Assembly: GCF_013912005.1 (NCBI RefSeq)
Contig: NZ_JACESB010000002.1
Span: 62,001-126,000, forward strand
DNA length: 64,000 bases
From: Brevundimonas sp.
Lineage (GTDB): Bacteria > Pseudomonadota > Alphaproteobacteria > Caulobacterales > Caulobacteraceae
Reading direction: 5' to 3'
Shown here: piece by piece, positions 17,814 through 29,975 of the stretch
Layout: each line of letters opens with the position of its first letter
Numbering within the stretch: position 1 is the first letter of the stretch
Position numbers and translations under genes: made by a program
The notes under the pieces: model-generated
What the model saw: the letters and a program-made list of their open reading frames with translations, nothing else
Databases searched by the model: none
What the model was told of the DNA's origin: nothing

Positions 17814-19106
17814 TCAGTCTCCGTCCTTCGAGGCGGGAGGGTTAGCAGGGGCGGCGCCCTCGGGGAAGGCCGCGGCGGTCGTCTCGCGGCGACGGCTCAG
17901 GCGCGCCAGCAGCGGCGTCGCGGTGACGCCGTGCACCACGATCGACAGCAGGATGATGAAGCCCACCACGGCCCACAGCCGCTCGCTGTCGCCGAAGTCG
18001 CCGTGGTTGATGCCGTAGGCGAGGTAGTAGACCGAGCCGACGCCGCGGATGCCGAGGAAGGCCAGCAGCAGGCGCTCGCGCAGGGGCTGGCCCGAGCCGA
18101 CCATGGCCAGCAGCCCGGCCGCGGGGCGAACGAGGAAGACGACGGCGAGGCCGACGAGGGCGTCCGTCCAGGTCAGGCTGGACAGCAGGCCGTTGGCCAG
18201 GGCCCCGCCGAACAGGACCAGCAGCAGCATCATCAGCAGCCGTTCGATCTGGTCGGAGAAGTCGTGCATCTCCTGGTGGAAGTCGTGGTCGCGCTCGGAG
18301 CCGCGGATCATCACGGCGCAGACGAAGACGGCGAGGAAGCCGTAGCCGTGGACGATCTCGGTGAGGGAATAGGCGATCAGGGTGGCGGCCAGCGCGATGA
18401 GTCCGTCCGCCAGCCGGGACAGGCCGCGACGGCTGCGGAACAGCAGATAGCCGAGGACCTTGCCGATCAGCAGGCCCGCGCCCAGGCCGGCCAGCAGCTT
18501 CCAGCCGACCTTGACGGTGAACCAGTCGGTCAGACCCGTCTGGCTGGCCAGGCCGCCGGCGGCGGCGAGGATGGCGAGGTGGACGAAGGGGAAGGCGAGG
18601 GCGTCGTTCAGCCCGGCCTCGGAGGTCAGGCCGAAGCGGACCTCGTCCTCGTCGCCGGACTTCGGCGGCCCGACCTGGACGTCGGCGGCCAGCACCGGAT
18701 CGGTCGGCGCCATGCTGGCCCCGAACAGCAGGGCCATGGCCAGGCTGAAGCCCAGTCCCGCCCAGCCGAGAACGGCCGTCGCCGCAATGGTCAGCGGCAT
18801 GGCGACGATCAGCAGCCGCCAGGTGGTCGACCAGGCGCGCCAGCCCGGCGGCCGGTCAATCTTCAGCCCCGCCCCCATCAGGCTGATGATCACGACCAGT
18901 TCGGTCAGGCGCTCGGCCGCCGTGTCCCAGGTGCGCGGGTCGGGGTCGAAGGCCAGGAGACCGCTGGAGAACACCAGCACGCCGAGGGCGACGCACAGGA
19001 TGGCGAGCGTCAGCGGCAGCCGCTTGAGGCCGACCGGCGCCCAGGACACCAGCAGCACCACGCCGCCGAGGCCCAGCAGGAAGAGGATGTAGGGATCGGC
19101 GGTCAG
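17814..19106 (-). CDS. Cation/proton antiporter, CPA1 type
   Basis: The protein has about 12 hydrophobic segments and family motifs LTELVVIISLMGAGLKIDR, APTDPVLAADVQVGPP, SEAGLNDALAFPFVHLA and FLGIRGVGSVYYLAYG. The conserved Asp in LNDALA is the usual ion-binding residue. An in-frame GTG at 19061 would give 415 residues but truncates the first helix. A CTG at 19106, six bases after GGAG, restores the family-typical start TADPYILFLLGLGG and gives 430 residues. I prefer the CTG with moderate certainty. The role is probably Na+ or K+/H+ exchange at the inner membrane. Confidence 0.85.
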   Translation of the reverse strand: MTADPYILFLLGLGGVVLLVSWAPVGLKRLPLTLAILCVALGVLVFSSGLLAFDPDPRTWDTAAERLTELVVIISLMGAGLKIDRPPGWRAWSTTWRLLIVAMPLTIAATAVLGWAGLGFSLAMALLFGASMAPTDPVLAADVQVGPPKSGDEDEVRFGLTSEAGLNDALAFPFVHLAILAAAGGLASQTGLTDWFTVKVGWKLLAGLGAGLLIGKVLGYLLFRSRRGLSRLADGLIALAATLIAYSLTEIVHGYGFLAVFVCAVMIRGSERDHDFHQEMHDFSDQIERLLMMLLLVLFGGALANGLLSSLTWTDALVGLAVVFLVRPAAGLLAMVGSGQPLRERLLLAFLGIRGVGSVYYLAYGINHGDFGDSERLWAVVGFIILLSIVVHGVTATPLLARLSRRRETTAAAFPEGAAPANPPASKDGD

Positions 19107-19159
19107 GAGCGGCTCCGTGTGTCGGGGAGCCGACTATAGCGCGCCGGGCGTGTTGCGGT

Positions 19160-20389
19160 TCAGACCTTCGACAGGATCAGCGTGCCGTTCGTCCCGCCGA
19201 AGCCGAAGCTGTTGGACATGACGTGGGTCAGCTCGCCGTCGTGGCGCTGGCGCAGGATCGGCATGCCCTCGAACTCGGGGTCGAGGTTTTCGATGTGGGC
19301 GCTCTCGGCGGCGAAGCCGTGCTTCATCATCAGCAGGCAGTAGATGGCCTCCTGGGCACCCGCCGCGCCCAGGCTGTGGCCGGTCAGGGACTTGGTCGAG
19401 GAGATCATCGGCAGGGCGTCGCCGAAGACGTTGCGCACCGCGCCCATCTCCTTGCTGTCGCCCACCGGCGTCGAGGTGCCGTGCGGGTTGAGGTAGTCGA
19501 TCTTCGGATTGCCGGCCATCTCCAGGGCGATGCGCATGCAGCGCTCGGCGCCCTCGCCCGAGGGGGCGACCATGTCGTAGCCGTCGGAATTGGCGCCGTA
19601 GCCGGTGACCTCGGCGTAGATGGTCGCGCCGCGCGCCTTCGCCCGCTCGTATTCCTCCAGCACGACGATGCCGGCGCCGCCGGCGATGACGAAGCCGTCG
19701 CGGTCCTTGTCATAGGCCCGGCTGGCCCTGGCCGGAGTCGCATTGAAGTTCGAGGACATGGCGCCCATGGCGTCGAACATGTTGGACATCGACCAGTCGA
19801 TGTCCTCGCAGCCGCCGGCGAAGACCACGTCCTGCTTGCCCCAGGCGATCTGTTCGGCGGCCGCGCCGATGCAGTGGGCGCTGGTCGCGCAGGCCGAGCT
19901 GATCGAATAGTTGATCCCCTTCAGCTCGAACCAGGTGGCCAGCACGGCCGAGGGGCCGGAGGCCATGGCCTTGGGCACGGCGAACGGGCCGATGCGCTTG
20001 GGTGAGCCTTTCTCGATCGTGGTCTGGGCCGCCTGCAGGATGACCTGGGTCGAGGGGCCGCCCTCGCCGACGATCAGGCCGATGCGCTCGTCCTTGATCT
20101 CCTCGGGCGTCAGGCCGGAGTCCTTCAGCGCCTCCTCGAAGGCGATATGGCCCCAGGCCGTGCCGTTGGCGAGGAAGCGGGCGGCGCGGCGGTCGACGCG
20201 CGGGGCCCAGTCCTCGGCGGTCCAGCCGAGCGCCGGCGGGGCCCAGACCTGCGACCGGAAGCCGTGCGCGGCGTGATCCTCCGCGAAGCGGACGCCGGAA
20301 CGGGCCTCGCGCAGGGAGGCCGCGACCTCGTCCTGCCCGGTGCCGATCGAGGAGACGATGCCCAGTCCGGTGACGACCACTCGCCGCAT
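19160..20389 (-). CDS. fabB: 3-oxoacyl-ACP synthase I
   Basis: The 409-residue condensing enzyme begins [16 protein letters not shown]. The catalytic triad is C167 in [14 protein letters not shown], one His in [11 protein letters not shown] and one in [13 protein letters not shown]. Pairing with fabA 38 bp upstream is the classic arrangement for anaerobic-type unsaturated fatty-acid synthesis, which supports FabB over FabF. It is cytosolic. Confidence 0.95.
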   Translation of the reverse strand: MRRVVVTGLGIVSSIGTGQDEVAASLREARSGVRFAEDHAAHGFRSQVWAPPALGWTAEDWAPRVDRRAARFLANGTAWGHIAFEEALKDSGLTPEEIKDERIGLIVGEGGPSTQVILQAAQTTIEKGSPKRIGPFAVPKAMASGPSAVLATWFELKGINYSISSACATSAHCIGAAAEQIAWGKQDVVFAGGCEDIDWSMSNMFDAMGAMSSNFNATPARASRAYDKDRDGFVIAGGAGIVVLEEYERAKARGATIYAEVTGYGANSDGYDMVAPSGEGAERCMRIALEMAGNPKIDYLNPHGTSTPVGDSKEMGAVRNVFGDALPMISSTKSLTGHSLGAAGAQEAIYCLLMMKHGFAAESAHIENLDPEFEGMPILRQRHDGELTHVMSNSFGFGGTNGTLILSKV

Positions 20390-20427
20390 GCTGCTTCCTT
20401 CAGTTATCCGTTCACTGTTCAGCGGAC

Positions 20428-20961
20428 TCAGCCGCCGGCGGGTTCCGCATTGCCGCCGAACAGGCCGACGCGCATGTCGTCGCAGCGGTAGATGATCTCG
20501 CCGTCCGCCTCGAGCACGCCGTCGGCGATGCCCATGACCAGCTTGCGGTTGATGACCCGCTTGAGGTCGATCTTGTACACCACCCGCTTGATGTCAGGCG
20601 TCACCTGGCCGGTGAACTTCACGTCGCCGACGCCGAGCGCCCGGCCGCGGCCCTGGCCGCCGATCCAGCCGAGGTAGAAGCCGACCAGCTGCCACATGGC
20701 GTCGAGGCCGAGGCAGCCCGGCATCACCGGATCGCCGATGAAGTGGCACTGGAAGAACCAGAGGTCCGGGTGGATGTCGAGTTCGGCCTCGACATAGCCC
20801 TTGCCGTGGGCGCCGCCGTCGGCGTTGATCTGCACGATGCGGTCGAACATCAGCATCGGCGGGGCCGGCAGCTGGGGATTGCCGGGTCCGAACAGCTCGC
20901 CGCGGCCCGAGGCGAGAAGGGCGGGGTAGTCGAAGGACGACGGATACTGGGACTGGGTCAA
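20428..20961 (-). CDS. fabA: 3-hydroxydecanoyl-ACP dehydratase/isomerase
   Basis: The 177-residue hot-dog enzyme makes the cis-3-decenoyl-ACP that starts unsaturated fatty acids. Active-site residues H73 and D87 lie in [23 protein letters not shown]. Strands around [24 protein letters not shown] match FabA rather than FabZ. It is the first gene of fabA-fabB. A weak sigma-70-like promoter lies about 60-90 bp upstream. Confidence 0.97.
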   Translation of the reverse strand: MTQSQYPSSFDYPALLASGRGELFGPGNPQLPAPPMLMFDRIVQINADGGAHGKGYVEAELDIHPDLWFFQCHFIGDPVMPGCLGLDAMWQLVGFYLGWIGGQGRGRALGVGDVKFTGQVTPDIKRVVYKIDLKRVINRKLVMGIADGVLEADGEIIYRCDDMRVGLFGGNAEPAGG

Positions 20962-21020
20962 GGACGTCTCCGCGGGTTTCCCCCTGCGCCGGCCGGGGCC
21001 GGTTCGTATGGTTGCGCTGC

Positions 21021-21049
21021 GGGTTACACGAGGGAACCCTGGGGCTCAA
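21021..21049 (-). promoter_or_regulatory. Candidate promoter of fabA-fabB
   Basis: On the minus strand TTGAGC (21049-21044), 17 bases, TAACCC (21026-21021). It is the best sigma-70-like pair in the 94-bp gap. Both boxes are imperfect. Confidence 0.3.
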
Positions 21050-21055
21050 ACGCTT

Positions 21056-21853
21056 TTAGGCCGCTCCGGGGGCCGCAGGGGCGTCCGGATTGGTCAGGCG
21101 GATCTCGAAGACCGCCGGCCAGTTCTTGCCGGTGACGAACAGCCGCCGCCCCTCCGGGTCCCAGGCGATGCCGTTGAGCACGTCGTCGGCGGGGTTCATG
21201 CCGCGCCGGTCCCGGAGCAGGCCGGAGAGGTCGATGACGCCGGTGACGGCGCCGCTGGCCGGATCGATGCGCACGATGAGGTCCGACTGCCAGACGTTGG
21301 CGAACACCTCGCCGTCGACCCACTCCAGTTCGTTGATCCGCAGCAGCGGCCGCCCCTGCAGGGTGACCGCGACCCGGCCGGTCTCGGCGAAGGTCTGCGG
21401 ATCGAGGAAGCGCAGCGCCGACGTGCCGTCGGACAGGATCAGCCGCTCGCCGTCGTCGGTCAGGCCCCAGCCCTCGCCGGCGTAGGCGAACTCGCCGGCC
21501 GGTTCGAGATCGTCCGCATCCCAGACGAAGCCGCGCCCGCTGCGCCACGTCAGGGTCACCACGCGGCCGTTGATCTCGGTCAGGCCCTCGCCGAACAGGG
21601 AGGGCTCCAGCTCCCGCCGCTGCAGGACGGCGCCGTCCTCCAGCCGCACCCGCCGGATGGTGGACGGATATCGGCCGGTGCTTTCCAGCAGCTCGCCGTC
21701 GCGCCAGGCGAGGCCCTGGGTGAAGGCGGTGCGGTCGTGCGGCCAGACCCGCACCACCTCGTAGCCGTAGACCGGCACAGGCGGGACGGCGGGCGACTGG
21801 GCGGCCGCCGGCGTCGCCAGAAGAAGCAGGGCCAGGCGCGCCAGCCCGCGCAC
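21056..21853 (-). CDS. Exported glutaminyl-peptide cyclotransferase
   Basis: A GTG start two bases below the terC stop gives 265 residues with a signal peptide (RGLARLALLLLATPAAAQ). The mature part is a beta-propeller of the plant/bacterial glutamine cyclotransferase family: RTAFTQGLAWRDGELLESTGRYPSTIRRV, GEGLTEINGRVVTLTWRSG, INELEWVDGEVFANVWQSDLIVRIDP and LNGIAWDPEGRRLFVTGKNWP. These proteins cyclise N-terminal Gln to pyroglutamate, here probably in the periplasm. The gene is tightly linked to terC. Confidence 0.9.
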   Translation of the reverse strand: MRGLARLALLLLATPAAAQSPAVPPVPVYGYEVVRVWPHDRTAFTQGLAWRDGELLESTGRYPSTIRRVRLEDGAVLQRRELEPSLFGEGLTEINGRVVTLTWRSGRGFVWDADDLEPAGEFAYAGEGWGLTDDGERLILSDGTSALRFLDPQTFAETGRVAVTLQGRPLLRINELEWVDGEVFANVWQSDLIVRIDPASGAVTGVIDLSGLLRDRRGMNPADDVLNGIAWDPEGRRLFVTGKNWPAVFEIRLTNPDAPAAPGAA

Positions 21854-21855
21854 GG

Positions 21856-22698
21856 TCAGACGCCGGGCTCGGCGGTCTCGCGGCGGTTCAGCTCCGCCTG
21901 CCGCGCCTCTTCCGCCCGGGCCTTCCGGGCGGCCCCGGCGCGACCCCACATGTTCAGGGCCTCGACCAGGGCCGAGAAGGCCATGGCCGCATAGATGTAG
22001 CCCTTGGGCACGTGGACGCCGAAGCCGTCGGCGATCAGCACGGCGCCGATCATCAGCAGGAAGCCGAGCGCCAGCATCACCACGGTCGGGTTCTTCTCGA
22101 TGAAGTTGGCCAGCGGATCGGCGGCCAGCAGCATCACGGTCACCGCGGCGATCACCGCCACGATCATGATCGGGATGTGATCGGTCATGCCGACGGCGGT
22201 CAGGATCGAGTCGATCGAGAACACCAGGTCCAGCAGGATGATCTGGAAGATCGCCGCGCCCATGTTGTTGATGACGGCGTTCTTGGCGTCCATCACGTCG
22301 TGCGTCGGCTTGGGATCGACCGTGTGGTGGATCTCCTTGGTGGCCTTCCAGACGAGGAACAGGCCGCCGGCGATGAGGATCAGGTCGCGCCAGCTGAAGG
22401 CGGTCTCGAACGAGGGCTCGCCGTGGGCGCCGGCCGGGCCGACGAGGCCGAGGTCGAAGACGGGCGCCGTCAGTCCGACGATCCAGCCGATGGTCATCAG
22501 CAGACCCAGCCGCATGATCAGGGCCAGGCCGATGCCGATCCGCCGCGTCCGCTGGCGCTGCTCCGGCGGCAGCTTGTTCGACAGGATGGAGATGAAGACC
22601 AGGTTGTCGATGCCGAGCACCACCTCCATCACCACCAGGGTGACCAGCGCCGCCCAGGCGGCGGGGTCGGAGAACAGGGTGACGAGGCTGTCGAACAT
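21856..22698 (-). CDS. TerC-family integral membrane protein
   Basis: The 280-residue protein has about seven membrane helices with the two TerC acidic motifs: [14 protein letters not shown] near the N-terminus and [20 protein letters not shown] mid-protein. Two long charged loops are present. TerC proteins are implicated in metal (notably Mn2+) efflux coupled to secretion. Tellurite resistance is a historical name only. It is cotranscribed with the glutaminyl cyclotransferase. Confidence 0.92.
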   Translation of the reverse strand: MFDSLVTLFSDPAAWAALVTLVVMEVVLGIDNLVFISILSNKLPPEQRQRTRRIGIGLALIMRLGLLMTIGWIVGLTAPVFDLGLVGPAGAHGEPSFETAFSWRDLILIAGGLFLVWKATKEIHHTVDPKPTHDVMDAKNAVINNMGAAIFQIILLDLVFSIDSILTAVGMTDHIPIMIVAVIAAVTVMLLAADPLANFIEKNPTVVMLALGFLLMIGAVLIADGFGVHVPKGYIYAAMAFSALVEALNMWGRAGAARKARAEEARQAELNRRETAEPGV

Positions 22699-22773
22699 GG
22701 AGTGTCCCGGCGAAAGAAGCTTGGGCGGAAAGCGCTAGGCGTCCGTTGCGTTCCGATCAAGCGTCAAGGCACG

Positions 22774-23640
22774 TCAGCGGGCTGCGCCCGCCGCCGTGGC
22801 GTCGAGGTCGACCACCACGGGGAAATGGTCGGATATCACCCGGCCGCCGAAGGAATCGGTCAGCACGCCGAAGCGTTCGACCGCCAGCCCCGGCCCGACG
22901 AAGACATGATCGATGGCGACGCCGTCGTTGTCGCGGGCGATGTCGAAGGCGTTGAAGGTCCCGGCCGGGCCGAAGACCACGGGACTCAGCGTGCGGGCGT
23001 CGGCGAGGCCGCCCTCGACGATGATCCGGTACGGCGGGGTGTCCGGCCCGGTGTTGAAGTCGCCCATCAGCACGATCCGGGCGGCGGCGCCGTCCACCGA
23101 GAGCGGCTCCATGGCGGCGACCAGGCGGGCGCACTGTTCCCGCGCCTCGACCCCGACGTGATCGAAATGGGTGTTGCGCACGTCGAGCAGGTCGCCCGTG
23201 CGGCGGTCGCGGAGCAGCACGCGGGTCACGGTGCGGGGGTAGGCGGCGTCCCAGCCTTTCGACGGCACGGTCGGCGTCGGCGAGCACCAGAAGGTCTCCG
23301 TCCGCAGCCGCTCGTAGCGGTCGCGCCTCCAGAACAGGGTGGCGCTCTCGCCCGCCTGCCCGTCGTCGCGCCCCACGCCGTAGCGGTCGTAGCCGGGCAA
23401 CTGCGCCGCCAGCCAGTCGACCATCGCCGGCTGGGCCTCCTGCACCCCGAGGAGGTCGGGGTCGACGAAGGCGATCTGGGCCGCCATGTGCGGCCGCCGC
23501 TCCGGCCAGGGCGGATTGTCCGAAGGCACGTCGACCCGGATGTTGTAGCTCATCACCCGGAACGGCTCGCCGGCGCCGGCCGGGCCGGCGAGGCCGGCGA
23601 GGACGAGGACGGCGAGGGCCGCGAGAGGTCGGAAGGGCAT
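22774..23640 (-). CDS. Exported endonuclease/exonuclease/phosphatase-family protein
   Basis: The 288-residue protein has a signal peptide (MPFRPLAALAVLVLAGLAGPAGAG). An EEP-fold domain follows: FRVMSYNIR, the metal-binding Glu in DLLGVQEAQ, NTHFDHVG, MGDFNTGPD, AIDHVFV and the terminal SDHFPVVVDL. It is a Mg2+-dependent phosphoesterase acting in the periplasm. Lack of a nuclease-specific signature leaves phospholipid, sugar phosphate or nucleic acid as possible substrates. It is a single gene, divergent from atpH. Confidence 0.9.
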   Translation of the reverse strand: MPFRPLAALAVLVLAGLAGPAGAGEPFRVMSYNIRVDVPSDNPPWPERRPHMAAQIAFVDPDLLGVQEAQPAMVDWLAAQLPGYDRYGVGRDDGQAGESATLFWRRDRYERLRTETFWCSPTPTVPSKGWDAAYPRTVTRVLLRDRRTGDLLDVRNTHFDHVGVEAREQCARLVAAMEPLSVDGAAARIVLMGDFNTGPDTPPYRIIVEGGLADARTLSPVVFGPAGTFNAFDIARDNDGVAIDHVFVGPGLAVERFGVLTDSFGGRVISDHFPVVVDLDATAAGAAR

Positions 23641-23740
23641 GGCGGACTCCGGCGCAGGGACGGCGCAGCATGCCTGCGCCCCGTCCGGGCGGGGCTCACA
23701 AGCTGTTACGCCCGGGCGCCGGTGCGGCCTGCTGCCTCGG

Positions 23741-23769
23741 TTGCGGTTTGGGGGCGCGGGTGCTATCAG
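23741..23769 (+). promoter_or_regulatory. Candidate promoter of the atp operon
   Basis: TTGCGG (23741-23746), 17 bases, then TATCAG (23764-23769), about 134 bp before atpH. Spacing and both boxes fit a sigma-70 promoter. The leader between it and atpH shows no obvious conserved structure. Confidence 0.5.
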
Positions 23770-23902
23770 GCGCCCGGCTTAGGCCGAGGGCGCGTCGCAA
23801 GGCGCGTCCCCGGCGTGCTTTCTTCAAGCATTTCAGGCCTTTGATCGGGGCGAACCCGCCGCCGGTCCTAACCCGAAACGCCAACCCGCGCGGACCTTGT
23901 AA

Positions 23903-24457
23903 GTGGCTGACGATTTCAGAACGACGGAAGTCGGCGAGCGCTATGCACAGGCGCTGTTCGACCTGGCTGACGAGACGGGCGCGCTGGACGCCGTGCGCGC
24001 CGACCTGAAGTCGCTGCGGGCGGCCTGGGTCGAGAGCGCCGACCTGCGCCGGCTGGCGACCTCTCCGGTGGTCGCGGCCGAGGACCAGCAGAAGGGTCTC
24101 GTCGCCATCTCGGACGCGGCGAAGTTCCACCGCACCACCCGCAACTTCCTCGGCCTGCTCGGCCAGAACGGCCGCGCCCGCGACCTGCCGGGCGTGATCG
24201 CCGGCTTCGAGGCGCTGTACGCGAAGAAGACCGGCGTGGTTGCCGCCGAGGTGGTCACCGCCCAGCCGCTCGACGCCGGGCAGCTTAAGTCGATCCAGAC
24301 CGCCCTGCGCGCCGCGCTCGGCAAGGATCCTGAACTGACCACCCGCGTGGACCCGTCGATCCTCGGCGGCCTCAAGGTCAAGGTGGGCTCGAAGCTGTTC
24401 GACGCCTCGCTGAAGACCAAGCTCGACCAGATGAAGTTCGCCCTCAAGCGCGCGTAA
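23903..24457 (+). CDS. atpH: ATP synthase F1 subunit delta
   Basis: The 184-residue stator subunit links F1 to the peripheral stalk. It has the delta-family N-terminus ERYAQALFDLADETGALDAV and the C-terminal signature ILGGLKVKVGSKLFDASLKTKLDQMK. A GTG start is used. It is the first of five F1 genes in the order delta-alpha-gamma-beta-epsilon. The Fo genes are not in this window, as expected for alphaproteobacteria, where they form a separate cluster. Confidence 0.96.
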   Translation: MADDFRTTEVGERYAQALFDLADETGALDAVRADLKSLRAAWVESADLRRLATSPVVAAEDQQKGLVAISDAAKFHRTTRNFLGLLGQNGRARDLPGVIAGFEALYAKKTGVVAAEVVTAQPLDAGQLKSIQTALRAALGKDPELTTRVDPSILGGLKVKVGSKLFDASLKTKLDQMKFALKRA

Positions 24458-26059
<1,602 letters not shown>

Positions 26060-26091
26060 GACCGGACCGGATAGCGAGAGAGTAGCGCCGG

Positions 26092-26970
26092 ATGGCCAGC
26101 CTCAAGGAAATGCGCAATCGGATCGGAAGCGTGAAGTCCACGCAGAAGATCACGAAAGCCCTGAACATGGTCGCCGCGGCCAAGCTGAAGCGCGCCCAGG
26201 AGCAGGCCGAGAGCGCCCGTCCCTACGCCCGCAAGATGGCCGCCGTGATCGCCAATCTGGCGGCCGGCGTCTCGGGCGACGGGGCGCCGAAGCTGCTGGC
26301 CGGCACGGGCTCGGACCAGAAGCACCTGATCGTCGTCGCCACCGGCGACAAGGGTCTGGCGGGCGGCTTCAACACCAACGTCATCCGGGCCGCGCGCGAG
26401 CGCATCAAGACCCTGCTGGCCGAGGGCAAGGACGTCCGCATCGTCGCCGTGGGCCGCAAGGTCCGCGACGGCCTGTCGCGCATCTACGGCGACCGCATCG
26501 TCCGCACTTTCGAGATGTCGGAGCACAAGACCATCGGCCTGCCGGCGGCGGAGCCGGTCGCGGCCCTGATCGCCGAGGAGTTCGAGGCCGGGAACGCCGA
26601 CGTCGTGACCCTGTTCTACAGCCGCTTCCAGTCGGTCATCTCCCAGGTGCCGACGCCGAAGCAGCTGATCCCGGCGGTCGTCGACGGCGACGCGCCGCCC
26701 ATCGACCTGAACGGCGCCGTCTACGAGTACGAGCCGTCCGAGGAGGAGATCCTCGAGACCCTGCTGCCGCGCAACATCACCACCCAGGTGCTGGCCGCCC
26801 TGTACGAGAACCAGGCCAGCTTCTTCGGGGCCCAGATGGGCGCCATGGACAACGCCACGCGCAACGCGGGCGACCTGATCAACAGCCTGACCCTGCAGTA
26901 CAACCGCAAGCGCCAGGCCCAGATCACCACCGAACTGATCGAGATCATCGCCGGCGCGGAAGCGCTCTGA
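26092..26970 (+). CDS. atpG: ATP synthase F1 subunit gamma
   Basis: The 292-residue central rotor shaft begins [32 protein letters not shown]. It ends with the conserved [41 protein letters not shown]. The terminal helices form the coiled-coil axle. It lies 32 bp after atpA. Confidence 0.98.
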   Translation: MASLKEMRNRIGSVKSTQKITKALNMVAAAKLKRAQEQAESARPYARKMAAVIANLAAGVSGDGAPKLLAGTGSDQKHLIVVATGDKGLAGGFNTNVIRAARERIKTLLAEGKDVRIVAVGRKVRDGLSRIYGDRIVRTFEMSEHKTIGLPAAEPVAALIAEEFEAGNADVVTLFYSRFQSVISQVPTPKQLIPAVVDGDAPPIDLNGAVYEYEPSEEEILETLLPRNITTQVLAALYENQASFFGAQMGAMDNATRNAGDLINSLTLQYNRKRQAQITTELIEIIAGAEAL

Positions 26971-28557
<1,587 letters not shown>

Positions 28558-28558
28558 G

Positions 28559-28828
28559 ATGGCCGGAAAGCTGCAGTTCTCCCTGGTCGCCCCGGAACGC
28601 GAGGTCTTCGCGGGCCTCGTCGACCAGGTCGACGCCCCGGGCGTCGAGGGTGACTTCGGCGTGCTGGCCGACCACGCCCCGTTCATGACCGCCCTGCGCG
28701 AAGGCGTGGTGACGGTCATCGACGGCGGCTCGCGCCGCCAGTTCGAGGTGCACGGCGGCTTCGCCGACGTCACCCCGGCCGGCCTGACCATCCTGGCCGA
28801 GAAGGCCTCGGAAGTGGCGGCGGCGTAG
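28559..28828 (+). CDS. atpC: ATP synthase F1 subunit epsilon
   Basis: The 89-residue protein contains only the N-terminal beta-sandwich (LQFSLVAPEREVFAGLVDQVDAPGVEGDFGVLADHAPFMTALREGVV, HGGFADVTPAGLTILAEKA). It lacks the C-terminal helical domain that inhibits ATP hydrolysis in E. coli. This short form is usual in alphaproteobacteria, which use the zeta subunit instead. It is the last gene of the operon, with the terminator cluster behind it. Confidence 0.96.
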   Translation: MAGKLQFSLVAPEREVFAGLVDQVDAPGVEGDFGVLADHAPFMTALREGVVTVIDGGSRRQFEVHGGFADVTPAGLTILAEKASEVAAA

Positions 28829-28894
28829 GGCCGTCTTGTCGTCCCCGAAGCCGCGCAGCGGCCACCGGGGACGTCACACTGCAATATCCTCCCT

Positions 28895-28926
28895 CTCCCG
28901 GAAGGCGCAGCGCGCCTGTCCGGGAG
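28895..28926 (+). repeat. Palindromic element A downstream of atpC
   Basis: CTCCCGGA pairs with TCCGGGAG, and the inside AGGCGC pairs with GCGCCT. The outer arms are the same as those of the next hairpin, so the two look like copies of one interspersed palindromic unit. It lies in the 334-bp gap between atpC and the SMR gene. Confidence 0.55.
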
Positions 28927-28945
28927 CCGGGTTGAAGCCTCCCGT

Positions 28946-28982
28946 CTCCCGGTTCAGCTCTGCGAGCTGCCCGGGAGTTTTT
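28946..28982 (+). terminator. Terminator of the atp operon (palindromic element B)
   Basis: CTCCCGG...CCGGGAG (7 bp) encloses CAGCTC...GAGCTG (6 bp) and is followed by TTTTT. This makes a strong intrinsic terminator 118 bp past atpC. Confidence 0.8.
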
Positions 28983-29001
28983 GGTTGGTGGAAGCCCGTC
29001 C

Positions 29002-29036
29002 GTCCCGGCGCTCCGCTTCGCTTCGGCCGGGATGAC
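29002..29036. repeat. Palindromic element C with GCTTCGCTTCGG core
   Basis: TCCCGGC and GCCGGGA (29003-29009 and 29026-29032) flank CGCTTCGCTTCG and run on into ATGAC. The form resembles the many-copy intergenic units of alphaproteobacteria that read CCCGGC...GCCGGGATGAC. Only one copy is in this window. Confidence 0.5.
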
Positions 29037-29104
29037 AAGTGTTGCGCTTGACCGTTCACGGCCAGGCCCTAGATAGCCCCTGCAAGACGAGGCCACGTCC
29101 TCGC

Positions 29105-29159
29105 TCCCGCGGACGCGGGACCAAGCCCGGGACGGCCCGGCCCTTTGAGAGGAGGGCCG
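29105..29159 (+). promoter_or_regulatory. Candidate guanidine-II-like riboswitch before the SMR gene
   Basis: Hairpin P2 is CCGGG-ACGG-CCCGG (29127-29140), with the ACGR tetraloop that defines guanidine-II (mini-ykkC) hairpins. An upstream hairpin TCCCGC-GGAC-GCGGGA (29105-29120) occupies the P1 place but lacks ACGR. Downstream, CGGCCCT (29138-29144) can pair with AGGGCCG (29153-29159) and bury the GAGAGGAGG Shine-Dalgarno. That pairing competes with the 3' arm of P2. This layout fits ligand-induced translation of a guanidine exporter. The P1 loop mismatch keeps the call tentative. Confidence 0.45.
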
Positions 29160-29162
29160 CGC

Positions 29163-29492
29163 ATGGCCTGGACGTATCTGATCATCGCCGGACTGCTGGA
29201 AATCGTCTGGGCGTACTTCATGAAGCAGTCGGCGGGATTCACCCGCCTGTGGCCCAGCGTCGCCACCCTCGCCTTCATGGGCGTCAGCTTCGCCCTGCTG
29301 TCGCTGGCCATGAAGAGCCTGCCGATGGGCACCGCCTATGTGGTGTGGACCGGGATCGGGGCGGTCGGCGCCTTCATCGTCGGCGTGATCTTCCTCGGCG
29401 AGCACCTCAGCCCGCTGCGGGTGCTGGCCGCCCTGCTGGTCCTCGCCGGCCTGGTGCTGTTCCGCCTCGCGCCTGACGGGACGCCGCGCTGA
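29163..29492 (+). CDS. SMR-family transporter, SugE/Gdx type
   Basis: The 109-residue protein has four membrane helices and the SMR glutamate in LLEIVWAYFMKQSAGF (E13). The segment MKSLPMGTAYVVWTGIGAVGAFIVGVIFLGE matches the Gdx/SugE subgroup, which exports guanidinium in exchange for protons, better than the multidrug QacE/EmrE subgroup. A strong AGGAGG lies 7 bases before the ATG, inside the candidate riboswitch. It is a single gene, convergent with rppH. Confidence 0.88.
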   Translation: MAWTYLIIAGLLEIVWAYFMKQSAGFTRLWPSVATLAFMGVSFALLSLAMKSLPMGTAYVVWTGIGAVGAFIVGVIFLGEHLSPLRVLAALLVLAGLVLFRLAPDGTPR

Positions 29493-29497
29493 TCGCG

Positions 29498-29971
29498 CTA
29501 GACCACCAGCGGCGCGAAGGCCGCGACCACCTGCTCGTAGGCCGCGCGCTTGAACGGGACGATCAGCCCGGGCGCCTCGTCCAGACGGCCCCAGCGCCAG
29601 GCGTCGAACTCGATCTCGGCGTGCTGCTCCAGATCGATCTCGGACTCCTCGCCGGTGAAGCGGAAGGCGAACCACTTCTGCTTCTGGCCCTTCCAGCCGC
29701 GCGCCTGCTTCGAGCCGCCGTAGTCGGGTGGGAAGTCGTAGGCGATCCACTGCTGGATCTCCGCCAGCGGCTCGACCGAGGTCACCCCGGTCTCCTCCGC
29801 CAGCTCGCGCCGGGCCGCCGCCTCGTAGTCCTCGCCCTCGTCGACGCCGCCCTGCGGGAACTGCCAGTTGTGCGGGCCGGGGGTGCTGGCGCGCCGGCCG
29901 TACCAGACCCGGCCGTCCGGGTGGAACAGCACGACGCCGACGTTGGGGCGGTGGTGGGGGAAGTCGGTCAT
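29498..29971 (-). CDS. rppH: RNA pyrophosphohydrolase
   Basis: The ATG at 29971 gives 157 residues, the usual RppH length. A frame open to 30031 would translate through the inverted repeat and is rejected. The start HRPNVGVVLFHPDGRVWYGRR is followed by WQFPQGGVDEGEDYEAAARRELAEETGV, a complete Nudix box, and GQKQKWFAFRF. RppH removes pyrophosphate from 5' mRNA ends to trigger decay. It is the last gene of the cluster that starts at obgE. Confidence 0.95.
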   Translation of the reverse strand: MTDFPHHRPNVGVVLFHPDGRVWYGRRASTPGPHNWQFPQGGVDEGEDYEAAARRELAEETGVTSVEPLAEIQQWIAYDFPPDYGGSKQARGWKGQKQKWFAFRFTGEESEIDLEQHAEIEFDAWRWGRLDEAPGLIVPFKRAAYEQVVAAFAPLVV

Positions 29972-29975
29972 GGGC

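Noticed and set aside
22730-22754. GGAAC-N16-GCTT upstream of terC
   Set aside because: The -10 box does not keep the CGTT/GTT core; probably chance.
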